A program made the translations under genes and the position numbers. The notes under the pieces were generated by a model that was not told where the DNA came from, did no database searches, and worked only from the letters and a program-made list of their open reading frames with translations. Positions 18,169 to 28,131 of a DNA stretch of 64,000 bases are shown in pieces. The DNA comes from Erwinia sp. OLFS4 (GTDB lineage: Bacteria; Pseudomonadota; Gammaproteobacteria; Enterobacterales; Enterobacteriaceae): NCBI RefSeq assembly GCF_002752165.1, contig NZ_MOMB01000048.1:1-64000 (forward strand), in the 5' to 3' direction. Position 1 is the stretch's first letter. The number at the start of each line of letters is the position of its first letter.

Positions 18169-21100
18169 ATGATCACTATCGACGGCAATGGTGCGGTGGC
18201 ATCTGTCGCCTTTCGCACCAGCGAAGTGATAGCTATTTACCCGATCACCCCCAGTTCCACCATGGCCGAGCAGGCCAATGCCTGGTCTGAAGCCGGTCAG
18301 TCTAATATCTGGGGAGAGGTACCACGGGTTGTCGAAATGCAGTCAGAGGCCGGTGCCATTGCCACGGTACACGGGGCATTGCAAACCGGCTCGCTGGCCA
18401 CCAGTTTTACCTCCTCGCAAGGCTTACTGCTGATGATCCCCACGCTTTATAAGCTTGCCGGTCAGCTAATGCCCTTTGTTCTGCACGTTGCCGCGCGCAC
18501 GGTTGCTACCCATGCATTATCAATTTTTGGCGATCACTCTGATGTCATGGCGGTACGACAAACCGGTTGTGCTATGTTATGCGCCGACAGCGTCCAGCAG
18601 GCGCAGGATTTTGCGTTAATCGCGCAACTGGCCTCACTTAACAGCCGCCTGCCGTTTATTCATTTTTTTGACGGCTTTCGTACCTCACATGAAATCAATA
18701 AAATTACTCCCGTTAGCGATGACACCCTGCGTTGCCTGATGCCGCAGCAGGCAATCACTGCCCACCGTCAACGTGCTTTATCGCCGGAACATCCGGTGAT
18801 TCGAGGCACTTCGGCGAATCCAGATAGCTATTTTCAGGCACGTGAAGCCACCAATCCCTGGTATAACGCCGCCGTACAGCATGTTATCAATGCCATGGAT
18901 GATTTTGCCCGGGAAACCGGCCGCCATTATCAGCCAGTCAGATATGATGGCCATCCCCAGGCGGAACGCGTCATTGTTCTGATGGGGTCGGCAGCGGGCA
19001 CCTGCCGCGAGGTGATTGACAGCGCGGCTATGCAGGGCGAGAGAATCGGTTTGATTAACCTGCATCTTTACCGACCTTTTCCGGCGGAACAGCTGCTGGC
19101 CGTGCTGCCTGCCACGGTCACGCGTATTGCGGTACTGGATCGTTGCAAAGAACCCGGCGCGCCGGCAGAGCCGCTGTTTCTGGATGTCATGTGCACCATG
19201 GCAGAGGCCGTCGCACAGGGTAAACGCGCCAGTATGCCGTTGATGAGCGGTGGACGCTATGGCTTATCCTCTAAAGAGTTCAACCCGCGCGCGGTTCTGG
19301 CCATCTTTCATGCGCTGACCCAGCCTTGTCCCCCCGCCCGCTTTACCGTCGGTATCTACGATGACGTCACCCGTCTGTCCCTGCCTCTGCCAGTGCAAAA
19401 CGTGGATAATCACGCCCATCTGCAAGCACTTTTTTATGGTCTCGGCAGTGATGGCAGCGTTTCGGCAACCAAAAATACGATTAAAATTATTGGTGACCAT
19501 ACGCCGCTGCAGGTGCAAGGCTATTTTGTCTATGACTCTAAAAAAGCGGGCGGTCTCACCGTTTCACACCTGCGCGCCAGCGAGCGGCCAATTCAGTCAG
19601 CCTATCTGGTGGACGAAGCCGATTTCATTGGCTGCCACCAGTGGCAGTTTATTGACAAATACCCCTTGTGCCAGCGTCTGAAACCGGGCGGCCTGTTTTT
19701 ACTCAATTCGCCCTGGTCCGCCAGTGAGGTCTGGCAGCGGTTGCCACAGGAAGTTCAGGCAACGCTGGTGCAAAAAAAAGCCCGCTTTTTCGTGATTAAT
19801 GCCAGTCGCATTGCCCGCGAATGCCAGCTTGGCGGACGGATTAATACCGTAATGCAAATGGCTTTCTTTGCACTGAGCGGCATTATCCCTGCGGCGGATG
19901 CCCTCTCTCTGCTACAGACTGCGGCCACCCGCAGCTATGGCAATAAAGGTGATGACGTGGTTGCGCGTAACCATGCGGCACTACAGGCCGCCTGTGCCGG
20001 ACTGGAAGCGGTGGCGTTACAACCGGTCAACCCGCAAAGCCATCTGATGCCGGCGGTGGTGAGTGACAGCGCCCCGGATTTCGTTAAAACGGTAACCGCC
20101 ACCATGCTGGCGGGACTGGGTGACACTCTTCCCGTCTCAGCACTGCCGCCGGACGGCAGCTGGCCCACCGGCACCACCCGCTGGGAAAAACGCAATATCG
20201 CCGAAGCAATACCATTGTGGAACGCAACGCTGTGCACCCAGTGTAATCATTGTGTTGCTGCCTGTCCGCACGCGGCTATCCGGGCCAAAGTAGTGCCGCC
20301 TGAGGCGCTTGACGCTGCAGAAAGTGATTTACCTTCACTGGATGTCAAATCACGCGATATGCGCGGCCAGAAATATATTTTGCAGGTCGCACCTGAAGAC
20401 TGCACTGGCTGTCAACTTTGTGTGGTGGTTTGCCCGGCGAAAGACCGCCAGAATCCTGCGATTAAAGCGTTAAATATGCAATCGCGACTGGCACATGTCA
20501 GCGAAGAAAAACAGCGTTATGCCGCCTTTCTTGCCCTACCAGAAATACAGCCGACCCAGCTGGAGCGTATTGATATCCGGACATCACAACTTATCACGCC
20601 GTTATTTGAATATTCTGGCGCCTGTTCTGGCTGTGGTGAAACCCCCTATATAAAATTGCTGACGCAACTTTATGGCGATCGCCTGTTAATTGCCAATGCC
20701 ACCGGCTGCTCGTCAATTTATGGCGGTAATTTACCTTCAACCCCCTACACCACCAACCGGGAAGGCCGTGGGCCGGCATGGGCTAACTCGCTGTTTGAGG
20801 ACAATGCTGAATTTGGACTCGGTTTTCGGCTCAGTGTCGATCTCCAGCGACAGCGCGTACAACGGCTGATTCATCAGTGCGCTTCGCGGCTACCCGCCGA
20901 CCTGACAGCGGCCCTCCTGGGTGACAACGTCACAATTGAGCACCGTCGTGCGGCAATCGCTGAACTGCGTACCTTGCTGGCCGACGATAGCAGTCCGCAC
21001 GGCCAGGCGCTCTGTCAGCAAGCCGATGGGCTCATTGATAAATCGGTGTGGGCAATTGGTGGTGATGGCTGGGCTTATGATATTGGTTTTGGCGGCCTCG

Positions 21101-21690
21101 ATCATGTACTCAGCCTGAGTGAAAATATCAATATTCTGGTGCTGGATACCCAGTGTTATTCTAACACCGGTGGCCAGGCGTCCAAGGCAACCCCGCTCGG
21201 CGCCGTCACAGGGTTTGCAGAAAACGGTAAACGTAAAATGCGTAAAGATTTGGCCATCAGTATGATGATGTATGGCCATGTCTATGTTGCACAAATTTCA
21301 CTGGGGGCGCAGCTGAATCAGACAGTAAAAGCGTTACAGGAGGCCGAAGCCTATCCCGGGCCATCACTGATTATTGCCTATAGTCCATGCGAAGAGCACG
21401 GCTATGATCTTGCCGACAGTCATGAACAGATGAAGCTGCTTACCGCCAGCGGATTCTGGCCCCTGTATCGTTTTGATCCGCAACGTCTAAGTGAAGGAAA
21501 GCCGGCGCTGTCGCTGGATTCACGACCGCCAACCGCCGATCCTGCTAGTGTACTGAACAACGAACAGCGCTTTCGCCGCCTGAATCAGCAGCAACCCGAA
21601 GTTGCCCGCCAGCTATGGACAGAAGCAGGTCAAGAGGCCCGGCGTAAGTATGCGCTGCTGGCGCTGCTGGCCGGAAAAGCGGAAGTATAA
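18169..21690 (+). CDS. nifJ: Pyruvate:ferredoxin/flavodoxin oxidoreductase NifJ (YdbK)
   Basis: Single-chain PFOR of 1,173 residues that oxidises pyruvate with CoA to acetyl-CoA, CO2 and reduced flavodoxin or ferredoxin. Domains in order: pyrimidine-binding domain I (about 1-250, with YPITPSSTMAE), transketolase C-terminal domain (about 255-410), gamma domain (about 415-630), a 2x[4Fe-4S] ferredoxin domain with CTQCNHCVAAC (about 688-698) and CTGCQLCVVVC (about 745-755), and the TPP-binding domain with the CSGCGE proximal cluster (about 818) and GDGWAYDIGFGG (about 963). All expected cysteines are present. Synteny with E. coli ydbK holds. The intergenic region carries no clear operator that I recognise. 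Confidence 0.95.
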   Translation: MITIDGNGAVASVAFRTSEVIAIYPITPSSTMAEQANAWSEAGQSNIWGEVPRVVEMQSEAGAIATVHGALQTGSLATSFTSSQGLLLMIPTLYKLAGQLMPFVLHVAARTVATHALSIFGDHSDVMAVRQTGCAMLCADSVQQAQDFALIAQLASLNSRLPFIHFFDGFRTSHEINKITPVSDDTLRCLMPQQAITAHRQRALSPEHPVIRGTSANPDSYFQAREATNPWYNAAVQHVINAMDDFARETGRHYQPVRYDGHPQAERVIVLMGSAAGTCREVIDSAAMQGERIGLINLHLYRPFPAEQLLAVLPATVTRIAVLDRCKEPGAPAEPLFLDVMCTMAEAVAQGKRASMPLMSGGRYGLSSKEFNPRAVLAIFHALTQPCPPARFTVGIYDDVTRLSLPLPVQNVDNHAHLQALFYGLGSDGSVSATKNTIKIIGDHTPLQVQGYFVYDSKKAGGLTVSHLRASERPIQSAYLVDEADFIGCHQWQFIDKYPLCQRLKPGGLFLLNSPWSASEVWQRLPQEVQATLVQKKARFFVINASRIARECQLGGRINTVMQMAFFALSGIIPAADALSLLQTAATRSYGNKGDDVVARNHAALQAACAGLEAVALQPVNPQSHLMPAVVSDSAPDFVKTVTATMLAGLGDTLPVSALPPDGSWPTGTTRWEKRNIAEAIPLWNATLCTQCNHCVAACPHAAIRAKVVPPEALDAAESDLPSLDVKSRDMRGQKYILQVAPEDCTGCQLCVVVCPAKDRQNPAIKALNMQSRLAHVSEEKQRYAAFLALPEIQPTQLERIDIRTSQLITPLFEYSGACSGCGETPYIKLLTQLYGDRLLIANATGCSSIYGGNLPSTPYTTNREGRGPAWANSLFEDNAEFGLGFRLSVDLQRQRVQRLIHQCASRLPADLTAALLGDNVTIEHRRAAIAELRTLLADDSSPHGQALCQQADGLIDKSVWAIGGDGWAYDIGFGGLDHVLSLSENINILVLDTQCYSNTGGQASKATPLGAVTGFAENGKRKMRKDLAISMMMYGHVYVAQISLGAQLNQTVKALQEAEAYPGPSLIIAYSPCEEHGYDLADSHEQMKLLTASGFWPLYRFDPQRLSEGKPALSLDSRPPTADPASVLNNEQRFRRLNQQQPEVARQLWTEAGQEARRKYALLALLAGKAEV

Positions 21691-21774
21691 TCAGAGGGAA
21701 CGATGCAGGCAAAATGCCTTCAGGCTATATTGCCTGTTCAGGATAAACGGTATTGTTACCAACAGGAGTGTTTT

Positions 21775-22062
21775 ATGTCAGATAAATCGCTGATGATCAT
21801 CGCAAAGTTTATTGCCAGACCGGGTAAAGCCGACGAGCTGCAAACGGTGCTCAGCCGCTGTATTGAACCCAGTCGCGCTGAAGCTGGCTGTTTATACTAC
21901 GATCTGTATCGCAGCCTGGATGACCAGAATACCTTTTTATTTCATGAGGGCTGGCACAGCCAGGCGGCGCTCGACCGTCATGGTGAACAGCCACATTTTA
22001 CCAGGCTACTGGCGGATGCTGCCGACATGTTACAACAACTGCCTGAAATTATAGTAAAATAA
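21775..22062 (+). CDS. Antibiotic biosynthesis monooxygenase (ABM) domain protein
   Basis: A 95-residue single-domain protein of the dimeric alpha/beta ABM fold, with LMIIAKFIARPGKADELQTVL, AGCLYYDLYRS, FLFHEGWHSQAALDRH and HFTRLL. The family includes quinol monooxygenase YgiN and heme-degrading enzymes. The conserved Glu/His in FHEGW and the His in PHFTRL fit the YgiN-like branch, whose members act on quinols or unknown small molecules. The ATG at 21775 follows CAGGAG at 21763-21768 by 6 bp; the frame is open 24 codons further up without a ribosome site. It lies 84 bp after nifJ and may be co-transcribed with it. Confidence 0.82.
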   Translation: MSDKSLMIIAKFIARPGKADELQTVLSRCIEPSRAEAGCLYYDLYRSLDDQNTFLFHEGWHSQAALDRHGEQPHFTRLLADAADMLQQLPEIIVK

Positions 22063-22444
22063 ATGGACGGGCGGCGGCTGCCGCCCTGCCATCCTCACCG
22101 GTTTGCCTCTCCTGCCCGACGGTGCTTATCATCCTATCAATATCATTACCCATCACATAATGATAACGCCAGTGTAATATTATGCATGCAATGGTTTACC
22201 TGCTGTTTAAATTAATGCCGGCATGATCAGAATCTATTAGACGTAAGGATGTTCCTGGCTTAGGATTGGCCACAAAACCGGCGTTTGAATGGACGCGATA
22301 ATTTTTTCAGGATGTGTTATCCTCCGCCGGCATTACCTTAAATACAAAGTCAGCAGTACTTTGCTTATCATTTTCATACTGTAGCAACATGCTGGAATGT
22401 TCATTTCTGGTAAAACACAGACAGAAAACAAACAGAGACGCTAA
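22063..22444 (+). other. Intergenic region (382 bp) with an operator-like inverted repeat
   Basis: It begins with a GC hairpin GGGCGGC...GCCGCCC (22069-22086), a possible terminator without T-run. TATCATTA (22141-22148) and TAATGATA (22158-22165) form a perfect 8-bp inverted repeat around 9 bp, a possible regulator site. No gene is seen. The remainder is moderately AT-rich leader for the glycosyltransferase. Confidence 0.5.
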
Positions 22445-23269
22445 ATGAACGACTGGCAGCATATCCGACTCACTTACGTTACCCATTTCTATTGTAATCA
22501 GGGCAATATCGATTCCGTTCTGTCGCTGCTGCGTTCCTATGAGCACTATCCAAAAGACATTCTGGATAGTACGCATTTTGTTATCGTCGACGATTGCAGT
22601 AGCGTTGAGTATGAAGTGCCGGCATTGAACCTTAACCTCACCTGGTTGCGCATTGATGATGATATCCCCTGGAATCAGGGGGGCGCGAGAAATCTTGGCG
22701 TCACGTATGCCAAATCAGATAAGATTCTGATGACCGATCTGGATCATCAGCTGCCTGAAGATACATTCCGCTATCTTATCACTCACAAAAATCCTGGACG
22801 CAGCTTCTATAAAATTTATCGCAACGATCCGGCCACAGGTAAATTAATCAAAGGACATAGCAATCTATTTTTCATGTCCAGAGCCAGATTTTTCCGACAT
22901 CATGGCTATGATGAAGAATTTTGCGGTCATTATGGTGCGGAAGATTACCGCTTCGTTAAATATCATAAATATCATGGTTCGGTGCAGCGCTATCTGCCGC
23001 GCCGTATCCGCTGTGATATACGAGAAATTGACCGCGAAAGTTCATACCATAGCCTCAATCGCGATCTGTCGTTTAATACCCCGGTTGACCTCAAAAAAGC
23101 CGAAGAAATAGCCACGTATGGTGCCGAGCATGGGCACAGTCGCAACTTTCTCAACTTCAGATGGCACATTGTGACAATCAGCAGCCGTACGCCGGACAAA
23201 CCGCAGCCGCGCCGCTGGTGGAAACCGCTGTGGTGGTTCCGTTGTCTGATTGCACCGCTGGCCCGTTAG
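22445..23269 (+). CDS. Glycosyltransferase, GT-A fold (family 2-like)
   Basis: A 274-residue cytosolic protein whose first 190 residues have the GT-A pattern. These are VIVDDCSS (nucleotide-sugar binding, about 45-52), WNQGGARNLGVTYAKSD (about 77-93), metal-binding DxD in MTDLDHQLP (about 98-106), and an acceptor-side EDYRF motif after GYDEEFCGHYGAEDYR. A Lys/Arg/Trp-rich C-terminus (PRRWWKPLWWFRC) might touch the membrane. No other polysaccharide genes are nearby, so the acceptor is unknown. It is not part of the E. coli order at this site and is likely an accessory acquisition. Enzyme class likely; substrate not predictable. Confidence 0.75.
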   Translation: MNDWQHIRLTYVTHFYCNQGNIDSVLSLLRSYEHYPKDILDSTHFVIVDDCSSVEYEVPALNLNLTWLRIDDDIPWNQGGARNLGVTYAKSDKILMTDLDHQLPEDTFRYLITHKNPGRSFYKIYRNDPATGKLIKGHSNLFFMSRARFFRHHGYDEEFCGHYGAEDYRFVKYHKYHGSVQRYLPRRIRCDIREIDRESSYHSLNRDLSFNTPVDLKKAEEIATYGAEHGHSRNFLNFRWHIVTISSRTPDKPQPRRWWKPLWWFRCLIAPLAR

Positions 23270-23817
23270 CCGATTGTCCGTCAACTCCAGAACTCAGGTT
23301 ATTAAATTTCATCCTGCTGCAAGCCGGATAAAGTGGCTAATCAGGCCGTCGCGGCGGCCTGCATGACTGATACACACCACGCCTGCCGTTACCGGCAAGA
23401 AGTGTCCGCCATTATGGTAAATACGTCAGTCGTTACGCCACTTAAGCAGCAATCCCTTGTTGCCGGCACGCTTACGGCTATCGGCAGCATATTCGGATTG
23501 CCACTGCCCTGACGGTATAGCGCATAAATCCCATTTTCATGCATCCGGCTAGCAAAGTCTTTCTTTGATTTGTTCAACATAAGCCGCTGCCAGATGTATT
23601 ACGATCTACTGGCATTAGCGGTTTAACAGTACTATTCCTTCTTAACCAAACAGCGTTATAGAGAAAAACAAATTGTAATAAAGGCATATTAAATTTCATT
23701 ATAATAAAATTTAATTTATATTAAACAACAGAGATTTTAATTATTTTTATTACAATCCAGATTAATATTCATTACTCTGTTAATCTCATCTGGTTTGATT
23801 CATATAAGAAAGGGAAA
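23270..23817 (+). other. Intergenic region (548 bp), no supported gene; AT-rich second half
   Basis: CAGGCCG (23342-23348) and CGGCCTG (23355-23361) form a 7-bp hairpin that could end the glycosyltransferase transcript, but no T-run follows. On the minus strand, 23389-23580 keeps a short open frame that may be a decayed small gene. From about 23640 to 23810 the sequence is very AT-rich and probably holds the promoter of the next gene. Confidence 0.4.
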
Positions 23818-24378
23818 ATGAAAAAACTCTGCAGCGCAGGCACATTAACATTAATAATACTCATAACCCAGCAGGCAAAAGCTGAACATCCCGCTTTCAC
23901 CGGGGAGACTAATGTCAAGCCGATTGATTACCACCTCAAAACGCTGGATATGGTTTCGTTACTGAAAGACTCATTTCAGCAGCACAATAATCACGTCATG
24001 TTAAAAATGGATAATCAGGACAATATTAAAGAAGCCAGTCATTTCAACCGCTCCGGGCCTTCCGGAGTCGATAACAGCGTCACGATAAGCACCACTAAAA
24101 ATACGCCAGACTTTTCTGGGAACAATAGTTATTTTAATAACTATTATAATAATTACTACAATAACTTTTATAATAATCAATACAACAATAACTATAATAA
24201 CAACTACAACAACCATTATAATAATGACTACAATAATTACCATAACAACAACAACAATAATAATAATGGTAATAACAATAATAATAACAACAATAACGAT
24301 AACTACAACAAAAACTTCTCTGCTACCAGTGACAGCCATCCTGCTGGCAACACCCACGCAGCCAGTAAAAATCGCTAA
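23818..24378 (+). CDS. Exported Asn/Tyr-rich low-complexity protein, function unknown
   Basis: A 186-residue protein. Residues 1-22 form a signal peptide (MKKLCSAGTLTLIILITQQAKA), followed by a conventional segment to about residue 98. A tract of about 60 residues then consists almost only of Asn and Tyr with a few His, Asp, Phe and Gln (NNYYNN-type repeats, then poly-Asn with one Gly). A short polar tail of Ser, His and Lys ends it. Asn uses both AAT and AAC, and Tyr both TAT and TAC, within the tract, so it is not a simple recent triplet slippage. Composition is prion- or amyloid-like. An ATG with AAGGG 6 bp upstream supports translation. I recognise no family. It sits alone in an AT-rich stretch beside a glycosyltransferase. 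Confidence 0.7.
   Translation: MKKLCSAGTLTLIILITQQAKAEHPAFTGETNVKPIDYHLKTLDMVSLLKDSFQQHNNHVMLKMDNQDNIKEASHFNRSGPSGVDNSVTISTTKNTPDFSGNNSYFNNYYNNYYNNFYNNQYNNNYNNNYNNHYNNDYNNYHNNNNNNNNGNNNNNNNNNDNYNKNFSATSDSHPAGNTHAASKNR
24115..24318 (+). repeat. Asn/Tyr codon repeat tract
   Basis: Degenerate triplet repeat of AAY and TAY codons with occasional CAT, GAC, TTT and GGT, all within the preceding gene. Hexamer and nonamer units such as AATAACTAT recur imperfectly. Instability by replication slippage or recombination is plausible. Confidence 0.85.
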
Positions 24379-24818
24379 ATGATAATCAGGCGAATGCGTA
24401 TGTTAACATATTTATTCTCTGCACTATTTCCTCCAGGATGCAGCCCTTCTGTCAGGATAAAAGTCATCGCGGACAGCCGCATAAATTGCACATTCAATTT
24501 TCTTTGTAAGGCGCCAAAATCACATCAGCACACGGCAGCTTTCGCTTTTGCGCAAACAACGGCCTAAAACACGCTGGCTTTCGTCGCCGGAATCAGTACC
24601 ATACGCGGCATACTTTTGCCCAGTGGCCGACCCTGCCGGTACGAGCCGGTTGTTTTGTCCGTCGGCGGGGGCAGCAAAACGCACAATCGGGTGGTGCTGT
24701 TCAGCCCCCGCGATTAAAAAACTGAGCGTCAGTGCGTTATTTTTGCTAAACAACACATTGGCCTTTTAAAAAACTCCAGCCCATCAGCCGCCCCTGCTGA
24801 TGTCAGAGATAAGAGATA
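24379..24818 (+). other. Intergenic region (440 bp), nothing recognised
   Basis: Several short frames on both strands (for example 24520-24756 minus) have no recognisable motif and no ribosome site. No strong terminator or operator was seen. The ttcA leader occupies the last part, with AGAGATAAGAGATA just upstream of its ATG. Confidence 0.4.
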
Positions 24819-25757
24819 ATGCAAGAAAAACAAAGTGTTAACAAAAAGGAACACTATAACATTAACAAGCTGCAGAAGCGGCTACGCCGCAACGTCGGCG
24901 AGGCAATCGCCGATTTCAACATGATTGAAGACGGTGACAGGATCATGGTTTGTCTGTCAGGGGGAAAAGACAGTTATACCATGCTGGAAATTTTGCGTAA
25001 TTTACAGCAAAGTGCGCCGGTAAATTTCAGCCTGATCGCAGTTAATCTTGATCAGAAGCAACCAGGCTTCCCGGAACATATTCTGCCGCAGTATCTCGAC
25101 AGTATCGGCGTTGAATATAAGATTGTTCAGGAAGATACTTACCGGATTGTAAAAGACAAAATCCCGGAAGGTAAAACCACCTGCTCGCTTTGCTCCCGCC
25201 TGCGTCGCGGTATTCTGTATCGTACCGCCAGCGAACTGGGCGCGACCCGCATCGCCCTCGGTCACCATCGTGACGATATTTTGCAGACCCTGTTTTTGAA
25301 TATGTTTTATGGCGGAAAAATCAAAGGAATGCCGCCAAAACTGATGAGTGATGACGGAAAACACATTGTCATTCGTCCGCTGGCCTATTGTCGGGAAAAA
25401 GATATTGAGCGTTTTGCTACCGCCCGCCAGTTTCCAATTATCCCCTGCAATTTATGTGGCTCGCAGCCCAATCTGCAGCGTCAGGTAATCGCCGACATGC
25501 TGCGCGACTGGGATCGAAAATATCCCGGCCGGATTGAAACCATGTTCACCGCCATGCAAAACGTTGTTCCTTCCCATCTGGCAGATAGCCGGTTGTTTGA
25601 TTTTCGCGCGCTTCAGCGCGGTGATGCGGTAATTGACGGCGGTGACCTGGCATTTGACCGGGAGACGTTACCGTTAACCGCTGGCTGGCGCACTGCAGAC
25701 AGCGATGATGACACCGGGCAGGATTATCCGCGTCTTGATATTCAGCAGATTATCTGA
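24819..25757 (+). CDS. ttcA: tRNA 2-thiocytidine(32) synthetase TtcA
   Basis: Cytoplasmic iron-sulfur enzyme that thiolates C32 of certain tRNAs, using ATP and sulfur delivered by IscS. The 312 residues contain the PP-loop SGGKDS at residues 47-52. Cysteines C122 and C125 (TTCSLCSR) and the NLCGSQPN motif with C213, preceded by C210, together provide the [4Fe-4S] ligands seen in TtcA. The length and motif order match E. coli TtcA (311). In E. coli a Rac prophage integrates in this gene; here it is uninterrupted. Confidence 0.96.
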   Translation: MQEKQSVNKKEHYNINKLQKRLRRNVGEAIADFNMIEDGDRIMVCLSGGKDSYTMLEILRNLQQSAPVNFSLIAVNLDQKQPGFPEHILPQYLDSIGVEYKIVQEDTYRIVKDKIPEGKTTCSLCSRLRRGILYRTASELGATRIALGHHRDDILQTLFLNMFYGGKIKGMPPKLMSDDGKHIVIRPLAYCREKDIERFATARQFPIIPCNLCGSQPNLQRQVIADMLRDWDRKYPGRIETMFTAMQNVVPSHLADSRLFDFRALQRGDAVIDGGDLAFDRETLPLTAGWRTADSDDDTGQDYPRLDIQQII

Positions 25758-25837
25758 GCGTCGGCGTACAGAACCCCGTTCTGTGCCTGCCGGTTTTAGC
25801 GCCAGGCACAGACAAGGTACTCAGTGCGACGCTGTTT

Positions 25838-27868
25838 TCAGCCGGTCAGCATTTGCCAGAGAAACGCTTCCGTCAGCGCATAATCAAACGCTATCTGGCT
25901 GTTTTCTGTTGCGTTACTATGGCCGGCGCTGTGCTGTTCATACAACCAGACGTTGCGATGACCTAGCTGCTGCATACGGGCAACCATTTTTCGTGCATGC
26001 GCAGGACTGACCCGATCGTCCTGAGTGCCGGTAGTAAACAGCACCGGAGGATAACGCCGTTTGCCGGAAACGTTGTCGAACGGAGAATAGCGTTGCAACC
26101 ATTGCCTTTCTTCAGCAATCTCCGGATCGCCATATTCCGCTATCCATGAGGCACCCGCCAGCCACAGGTGGTAGTGGGTCATATCAAGCAGCGGCACTTC
26201 ACATAACAGCGCAGCAAATAACTCAGGATAGTCTGTCAGCATATTACCAATAAGCAGTCCGCCGTTGCTGCCGCCCTGTGCGGCCAGACGGGCTGCACAG
26301 GTTACCCTGCGCTGTACCAGGTCCGTGGCCACTGCCGCAAAATCTTCATAGGCCCGATGTCGGTGTTGCTTTACTGCCGCCAGGTGCCATGCCGGCCCGT
26401 ACTCACCGCCGCCGCGAATATTGGCCACCACGTAAACCCCACCTCTTTGCAGCCAGGTACACCCTCGTGATCCCAGATAGTGAGGTGTTAACGACTCGCC
26501 AAAACCGCCGTAACCATACAGCAGTGTCGGATGGTCCCCGGTCAGTGCCAGCGCTTTACTGGCTATCTGAAAATATGGGATCTGCGTGCCATCACGCGAG
26601 CGGGCAAAATGCTGGCTGACGTCAAAATCCGCATTATCAAAATATGCCGGGTCCTGCCTGATCAGCGTTAGACTGTTGTTATCAAAATCCCCATAACTCA
26701 GGCTGCAGGGTTGCAGAAAACTGTAAGTCACCAGCTGATAACGGTTGCTCTCTGTATCAATCGCAGCGGCAAAAATGGACGTGAAGTCGGCTAATGCTCG
26801 CTTTTGCACGCAGCGCCAGCGACCGTTTTCCACTTTTAATATTTCAACCCTGCCAACGACATCCTGGGTCAGGTTGAGAATGAGATAATCCTGGGTCGCA
26901 CTGTAATCCTGCAGCGTGGTGTGCATATCTGGCGTAAACAGCAGGCTGAAGTCACGCTGTCCCTGCTGAAAAGCGACAAAATCTGTCGCCAGCAACGCGC
27001 CGGCCGGATAGGTTTTATCCGCGATTTGCCAGTCCGTGGTTAAACTGATAAGCAGCCAGTTACGTACAAAGTCGCATGTGGCATCAGGCGGGATAGCTAT
27101 CAACTCCAGCCGATCATCAGCGGTCAGCAGGTAAGCATTACTACGCTGAGAATCCAGGCTACAGTGGATCACGGTTTTTTCGAAGCCAGCAGTATGATCA
27201 TGACAGGCGTCAACACATATATCTGAGGTTTTGCCACTATAAATCAGACGGGCTTCCTGTGGTGATTCACCACGCTGCCACCGTCTGACACAACGCGGGT
27301 AACCGGAAGTAGTGACGGTATCACCGCCGGCATCCAGCGCCAGCAAAAGCGTATTTTTATCAAGCCAGCTGACCGCACTTTTGCTTTCTGGCAGAAAAAA
27401 ACCATCGCGGACAAAGGTCAGGCTAATCAGATCAAATTCACGAATCTGGCAGGCATCGCCCCCCGAGGATAAAAAAACCAGTGCCCGGCTGAAGTCAGGA
27501 TAAAGCAACTCAGCACCGTGATAGCACCAGCTAGCAGATTCCTCGTCATTCAGACGATCAATATCCAGCACGGTTTCCCATTCTGGTTCTGCTGTCAGGT
27601 AGGACGTCAGCGTGGTACGTCGCCAGATACCACGGGGATGGCAGTCATCCTGCCAGAAGTTATACAGGGTATCGTGATAATGATCGCACCAGGGAATATT
27701 GTTTTGATCGTTTAAGGATTGCAGGATGCTGTGTTGCATTTGCTCAAAACGCTTGCCGCGGGCAAATCTTGCGACAGTATGACGATTTTGCTCCGCCACC
27801 CAGCGCAAGGCGTCCTCATCATGCGGCTTTTCAAGTGCGCTTAGTAAATCCTGAAAATTTTTTTGCAC
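25838..27868 (-). CDS. Prolyl oligopeptidase family (S9) serine peptidase
   Basis: Cytoplasmic S9 peptidase with an N-terminal beta-propeller (about residues 1-410) and a C-terminal alpha/beta hydrolase domain. Catalytic Ser lies in QGGSNGGLLIG, Asp in TGTQDDRVSP and His in QHSAGHSNAT, all present and in the usual order; GGFGESLTPHY and RGGGEYGPAWH are typical prolyl-oligopeptidase strands. It would cleave short peptides, possibly after proline. AAAGGAGAG precedes TTG (27871) and GTG (27868) at 6 and 9 bp, so the start is placed there (676 residues) and not at the upstream ATG 27928, which lacks a ribosome site. It is not at this place in E. coli and lies between ttcA and fnrS. Confidence 0.9.
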   Translation of the reverse strand: MQKNFQDLLSALEKPHDEDALRWVAEQNRHTVARFARGKRFEQMQHSILQSLNDQNNIPWCDHYHDTLYNFWQDDCHPRGIWRRTTLTSYLTAEPEWETVLDIDRLNDEESASWCYHGAELLYPDFSRALVFLSSGGDACQIREFDLISLTFVRDGFFLPESKSAVSWLDKNTLLLALDAGGDTVTTSGYPRCVRRWQRGESPQEARLIYSGKTSDICVDACHDHTAGFEKTVIHCSLDSQRSNAYLLTADDRLELIAIPPDATCDFVRNWLLISLTTDWQIADKTYPAGALLATDFVAFQQGQRDFSLLFTPDMHTTLQDYSATQDYLILNLTQDVVGRVEILKVENGRWRCVQKRALADFTSIFAAAIDTESNRYQLVTYSFLQPCSLSYGDFDNNSLTLIRQDPAYFDNADFDVSQHFARSRDGTQIPYFQIASKALALTGDHPTLLYGYGGFGESLTPHYLGSRGCTWLQRGGVYVVANIRGGGEYGPAWHLAAVKQHRHRAYEDFAAVATDLVQRRVTCAARLAAQGGSNGGLLIGNMLTDYPELFAALLCEVPLLDMTHYHLWLAGASWIAEYGDPEIAEERQWLQRYSPFDNVSGKRRYPPVLFTTGTQDDRVSPAHARKMVARMQQLGHRNVWLYEQHSAGHSNATENSQIAFDYALTEAFLWQMLTG

Positions 27869-28131
27869 CAACGGGCTCTCCTTTGGGTGATGGTATGGCC
27901 AGGTTAGCACGTGGTCGGCGCTCTGCATCGGTCACCGGCGCAAAAACGCCAACCGGCGCCCATCTGCATAGATTAACCCTGGCAGGCTGTTGTTTAGCAG
28001 AATCAGTAAATAAGAAGTGTCAGATCACGCAGCATAGTACGTAAAGATGATTTACCAGCTTTTACGCCAGTAACGGCTGATCAGGCCGCGGATAATCCGG
28101 GGTAATAACAGAATAGCGCCAGACCAGGGGC

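Noticed and set aside
24001-24357. 118-codon minus-strand frame rich in Val/Ile
   Set aside because: It is antisense to AAY/TAY codons of the Asn/Tyr-rich protein, which necessarily read as Val/Ile; there is no start signal.
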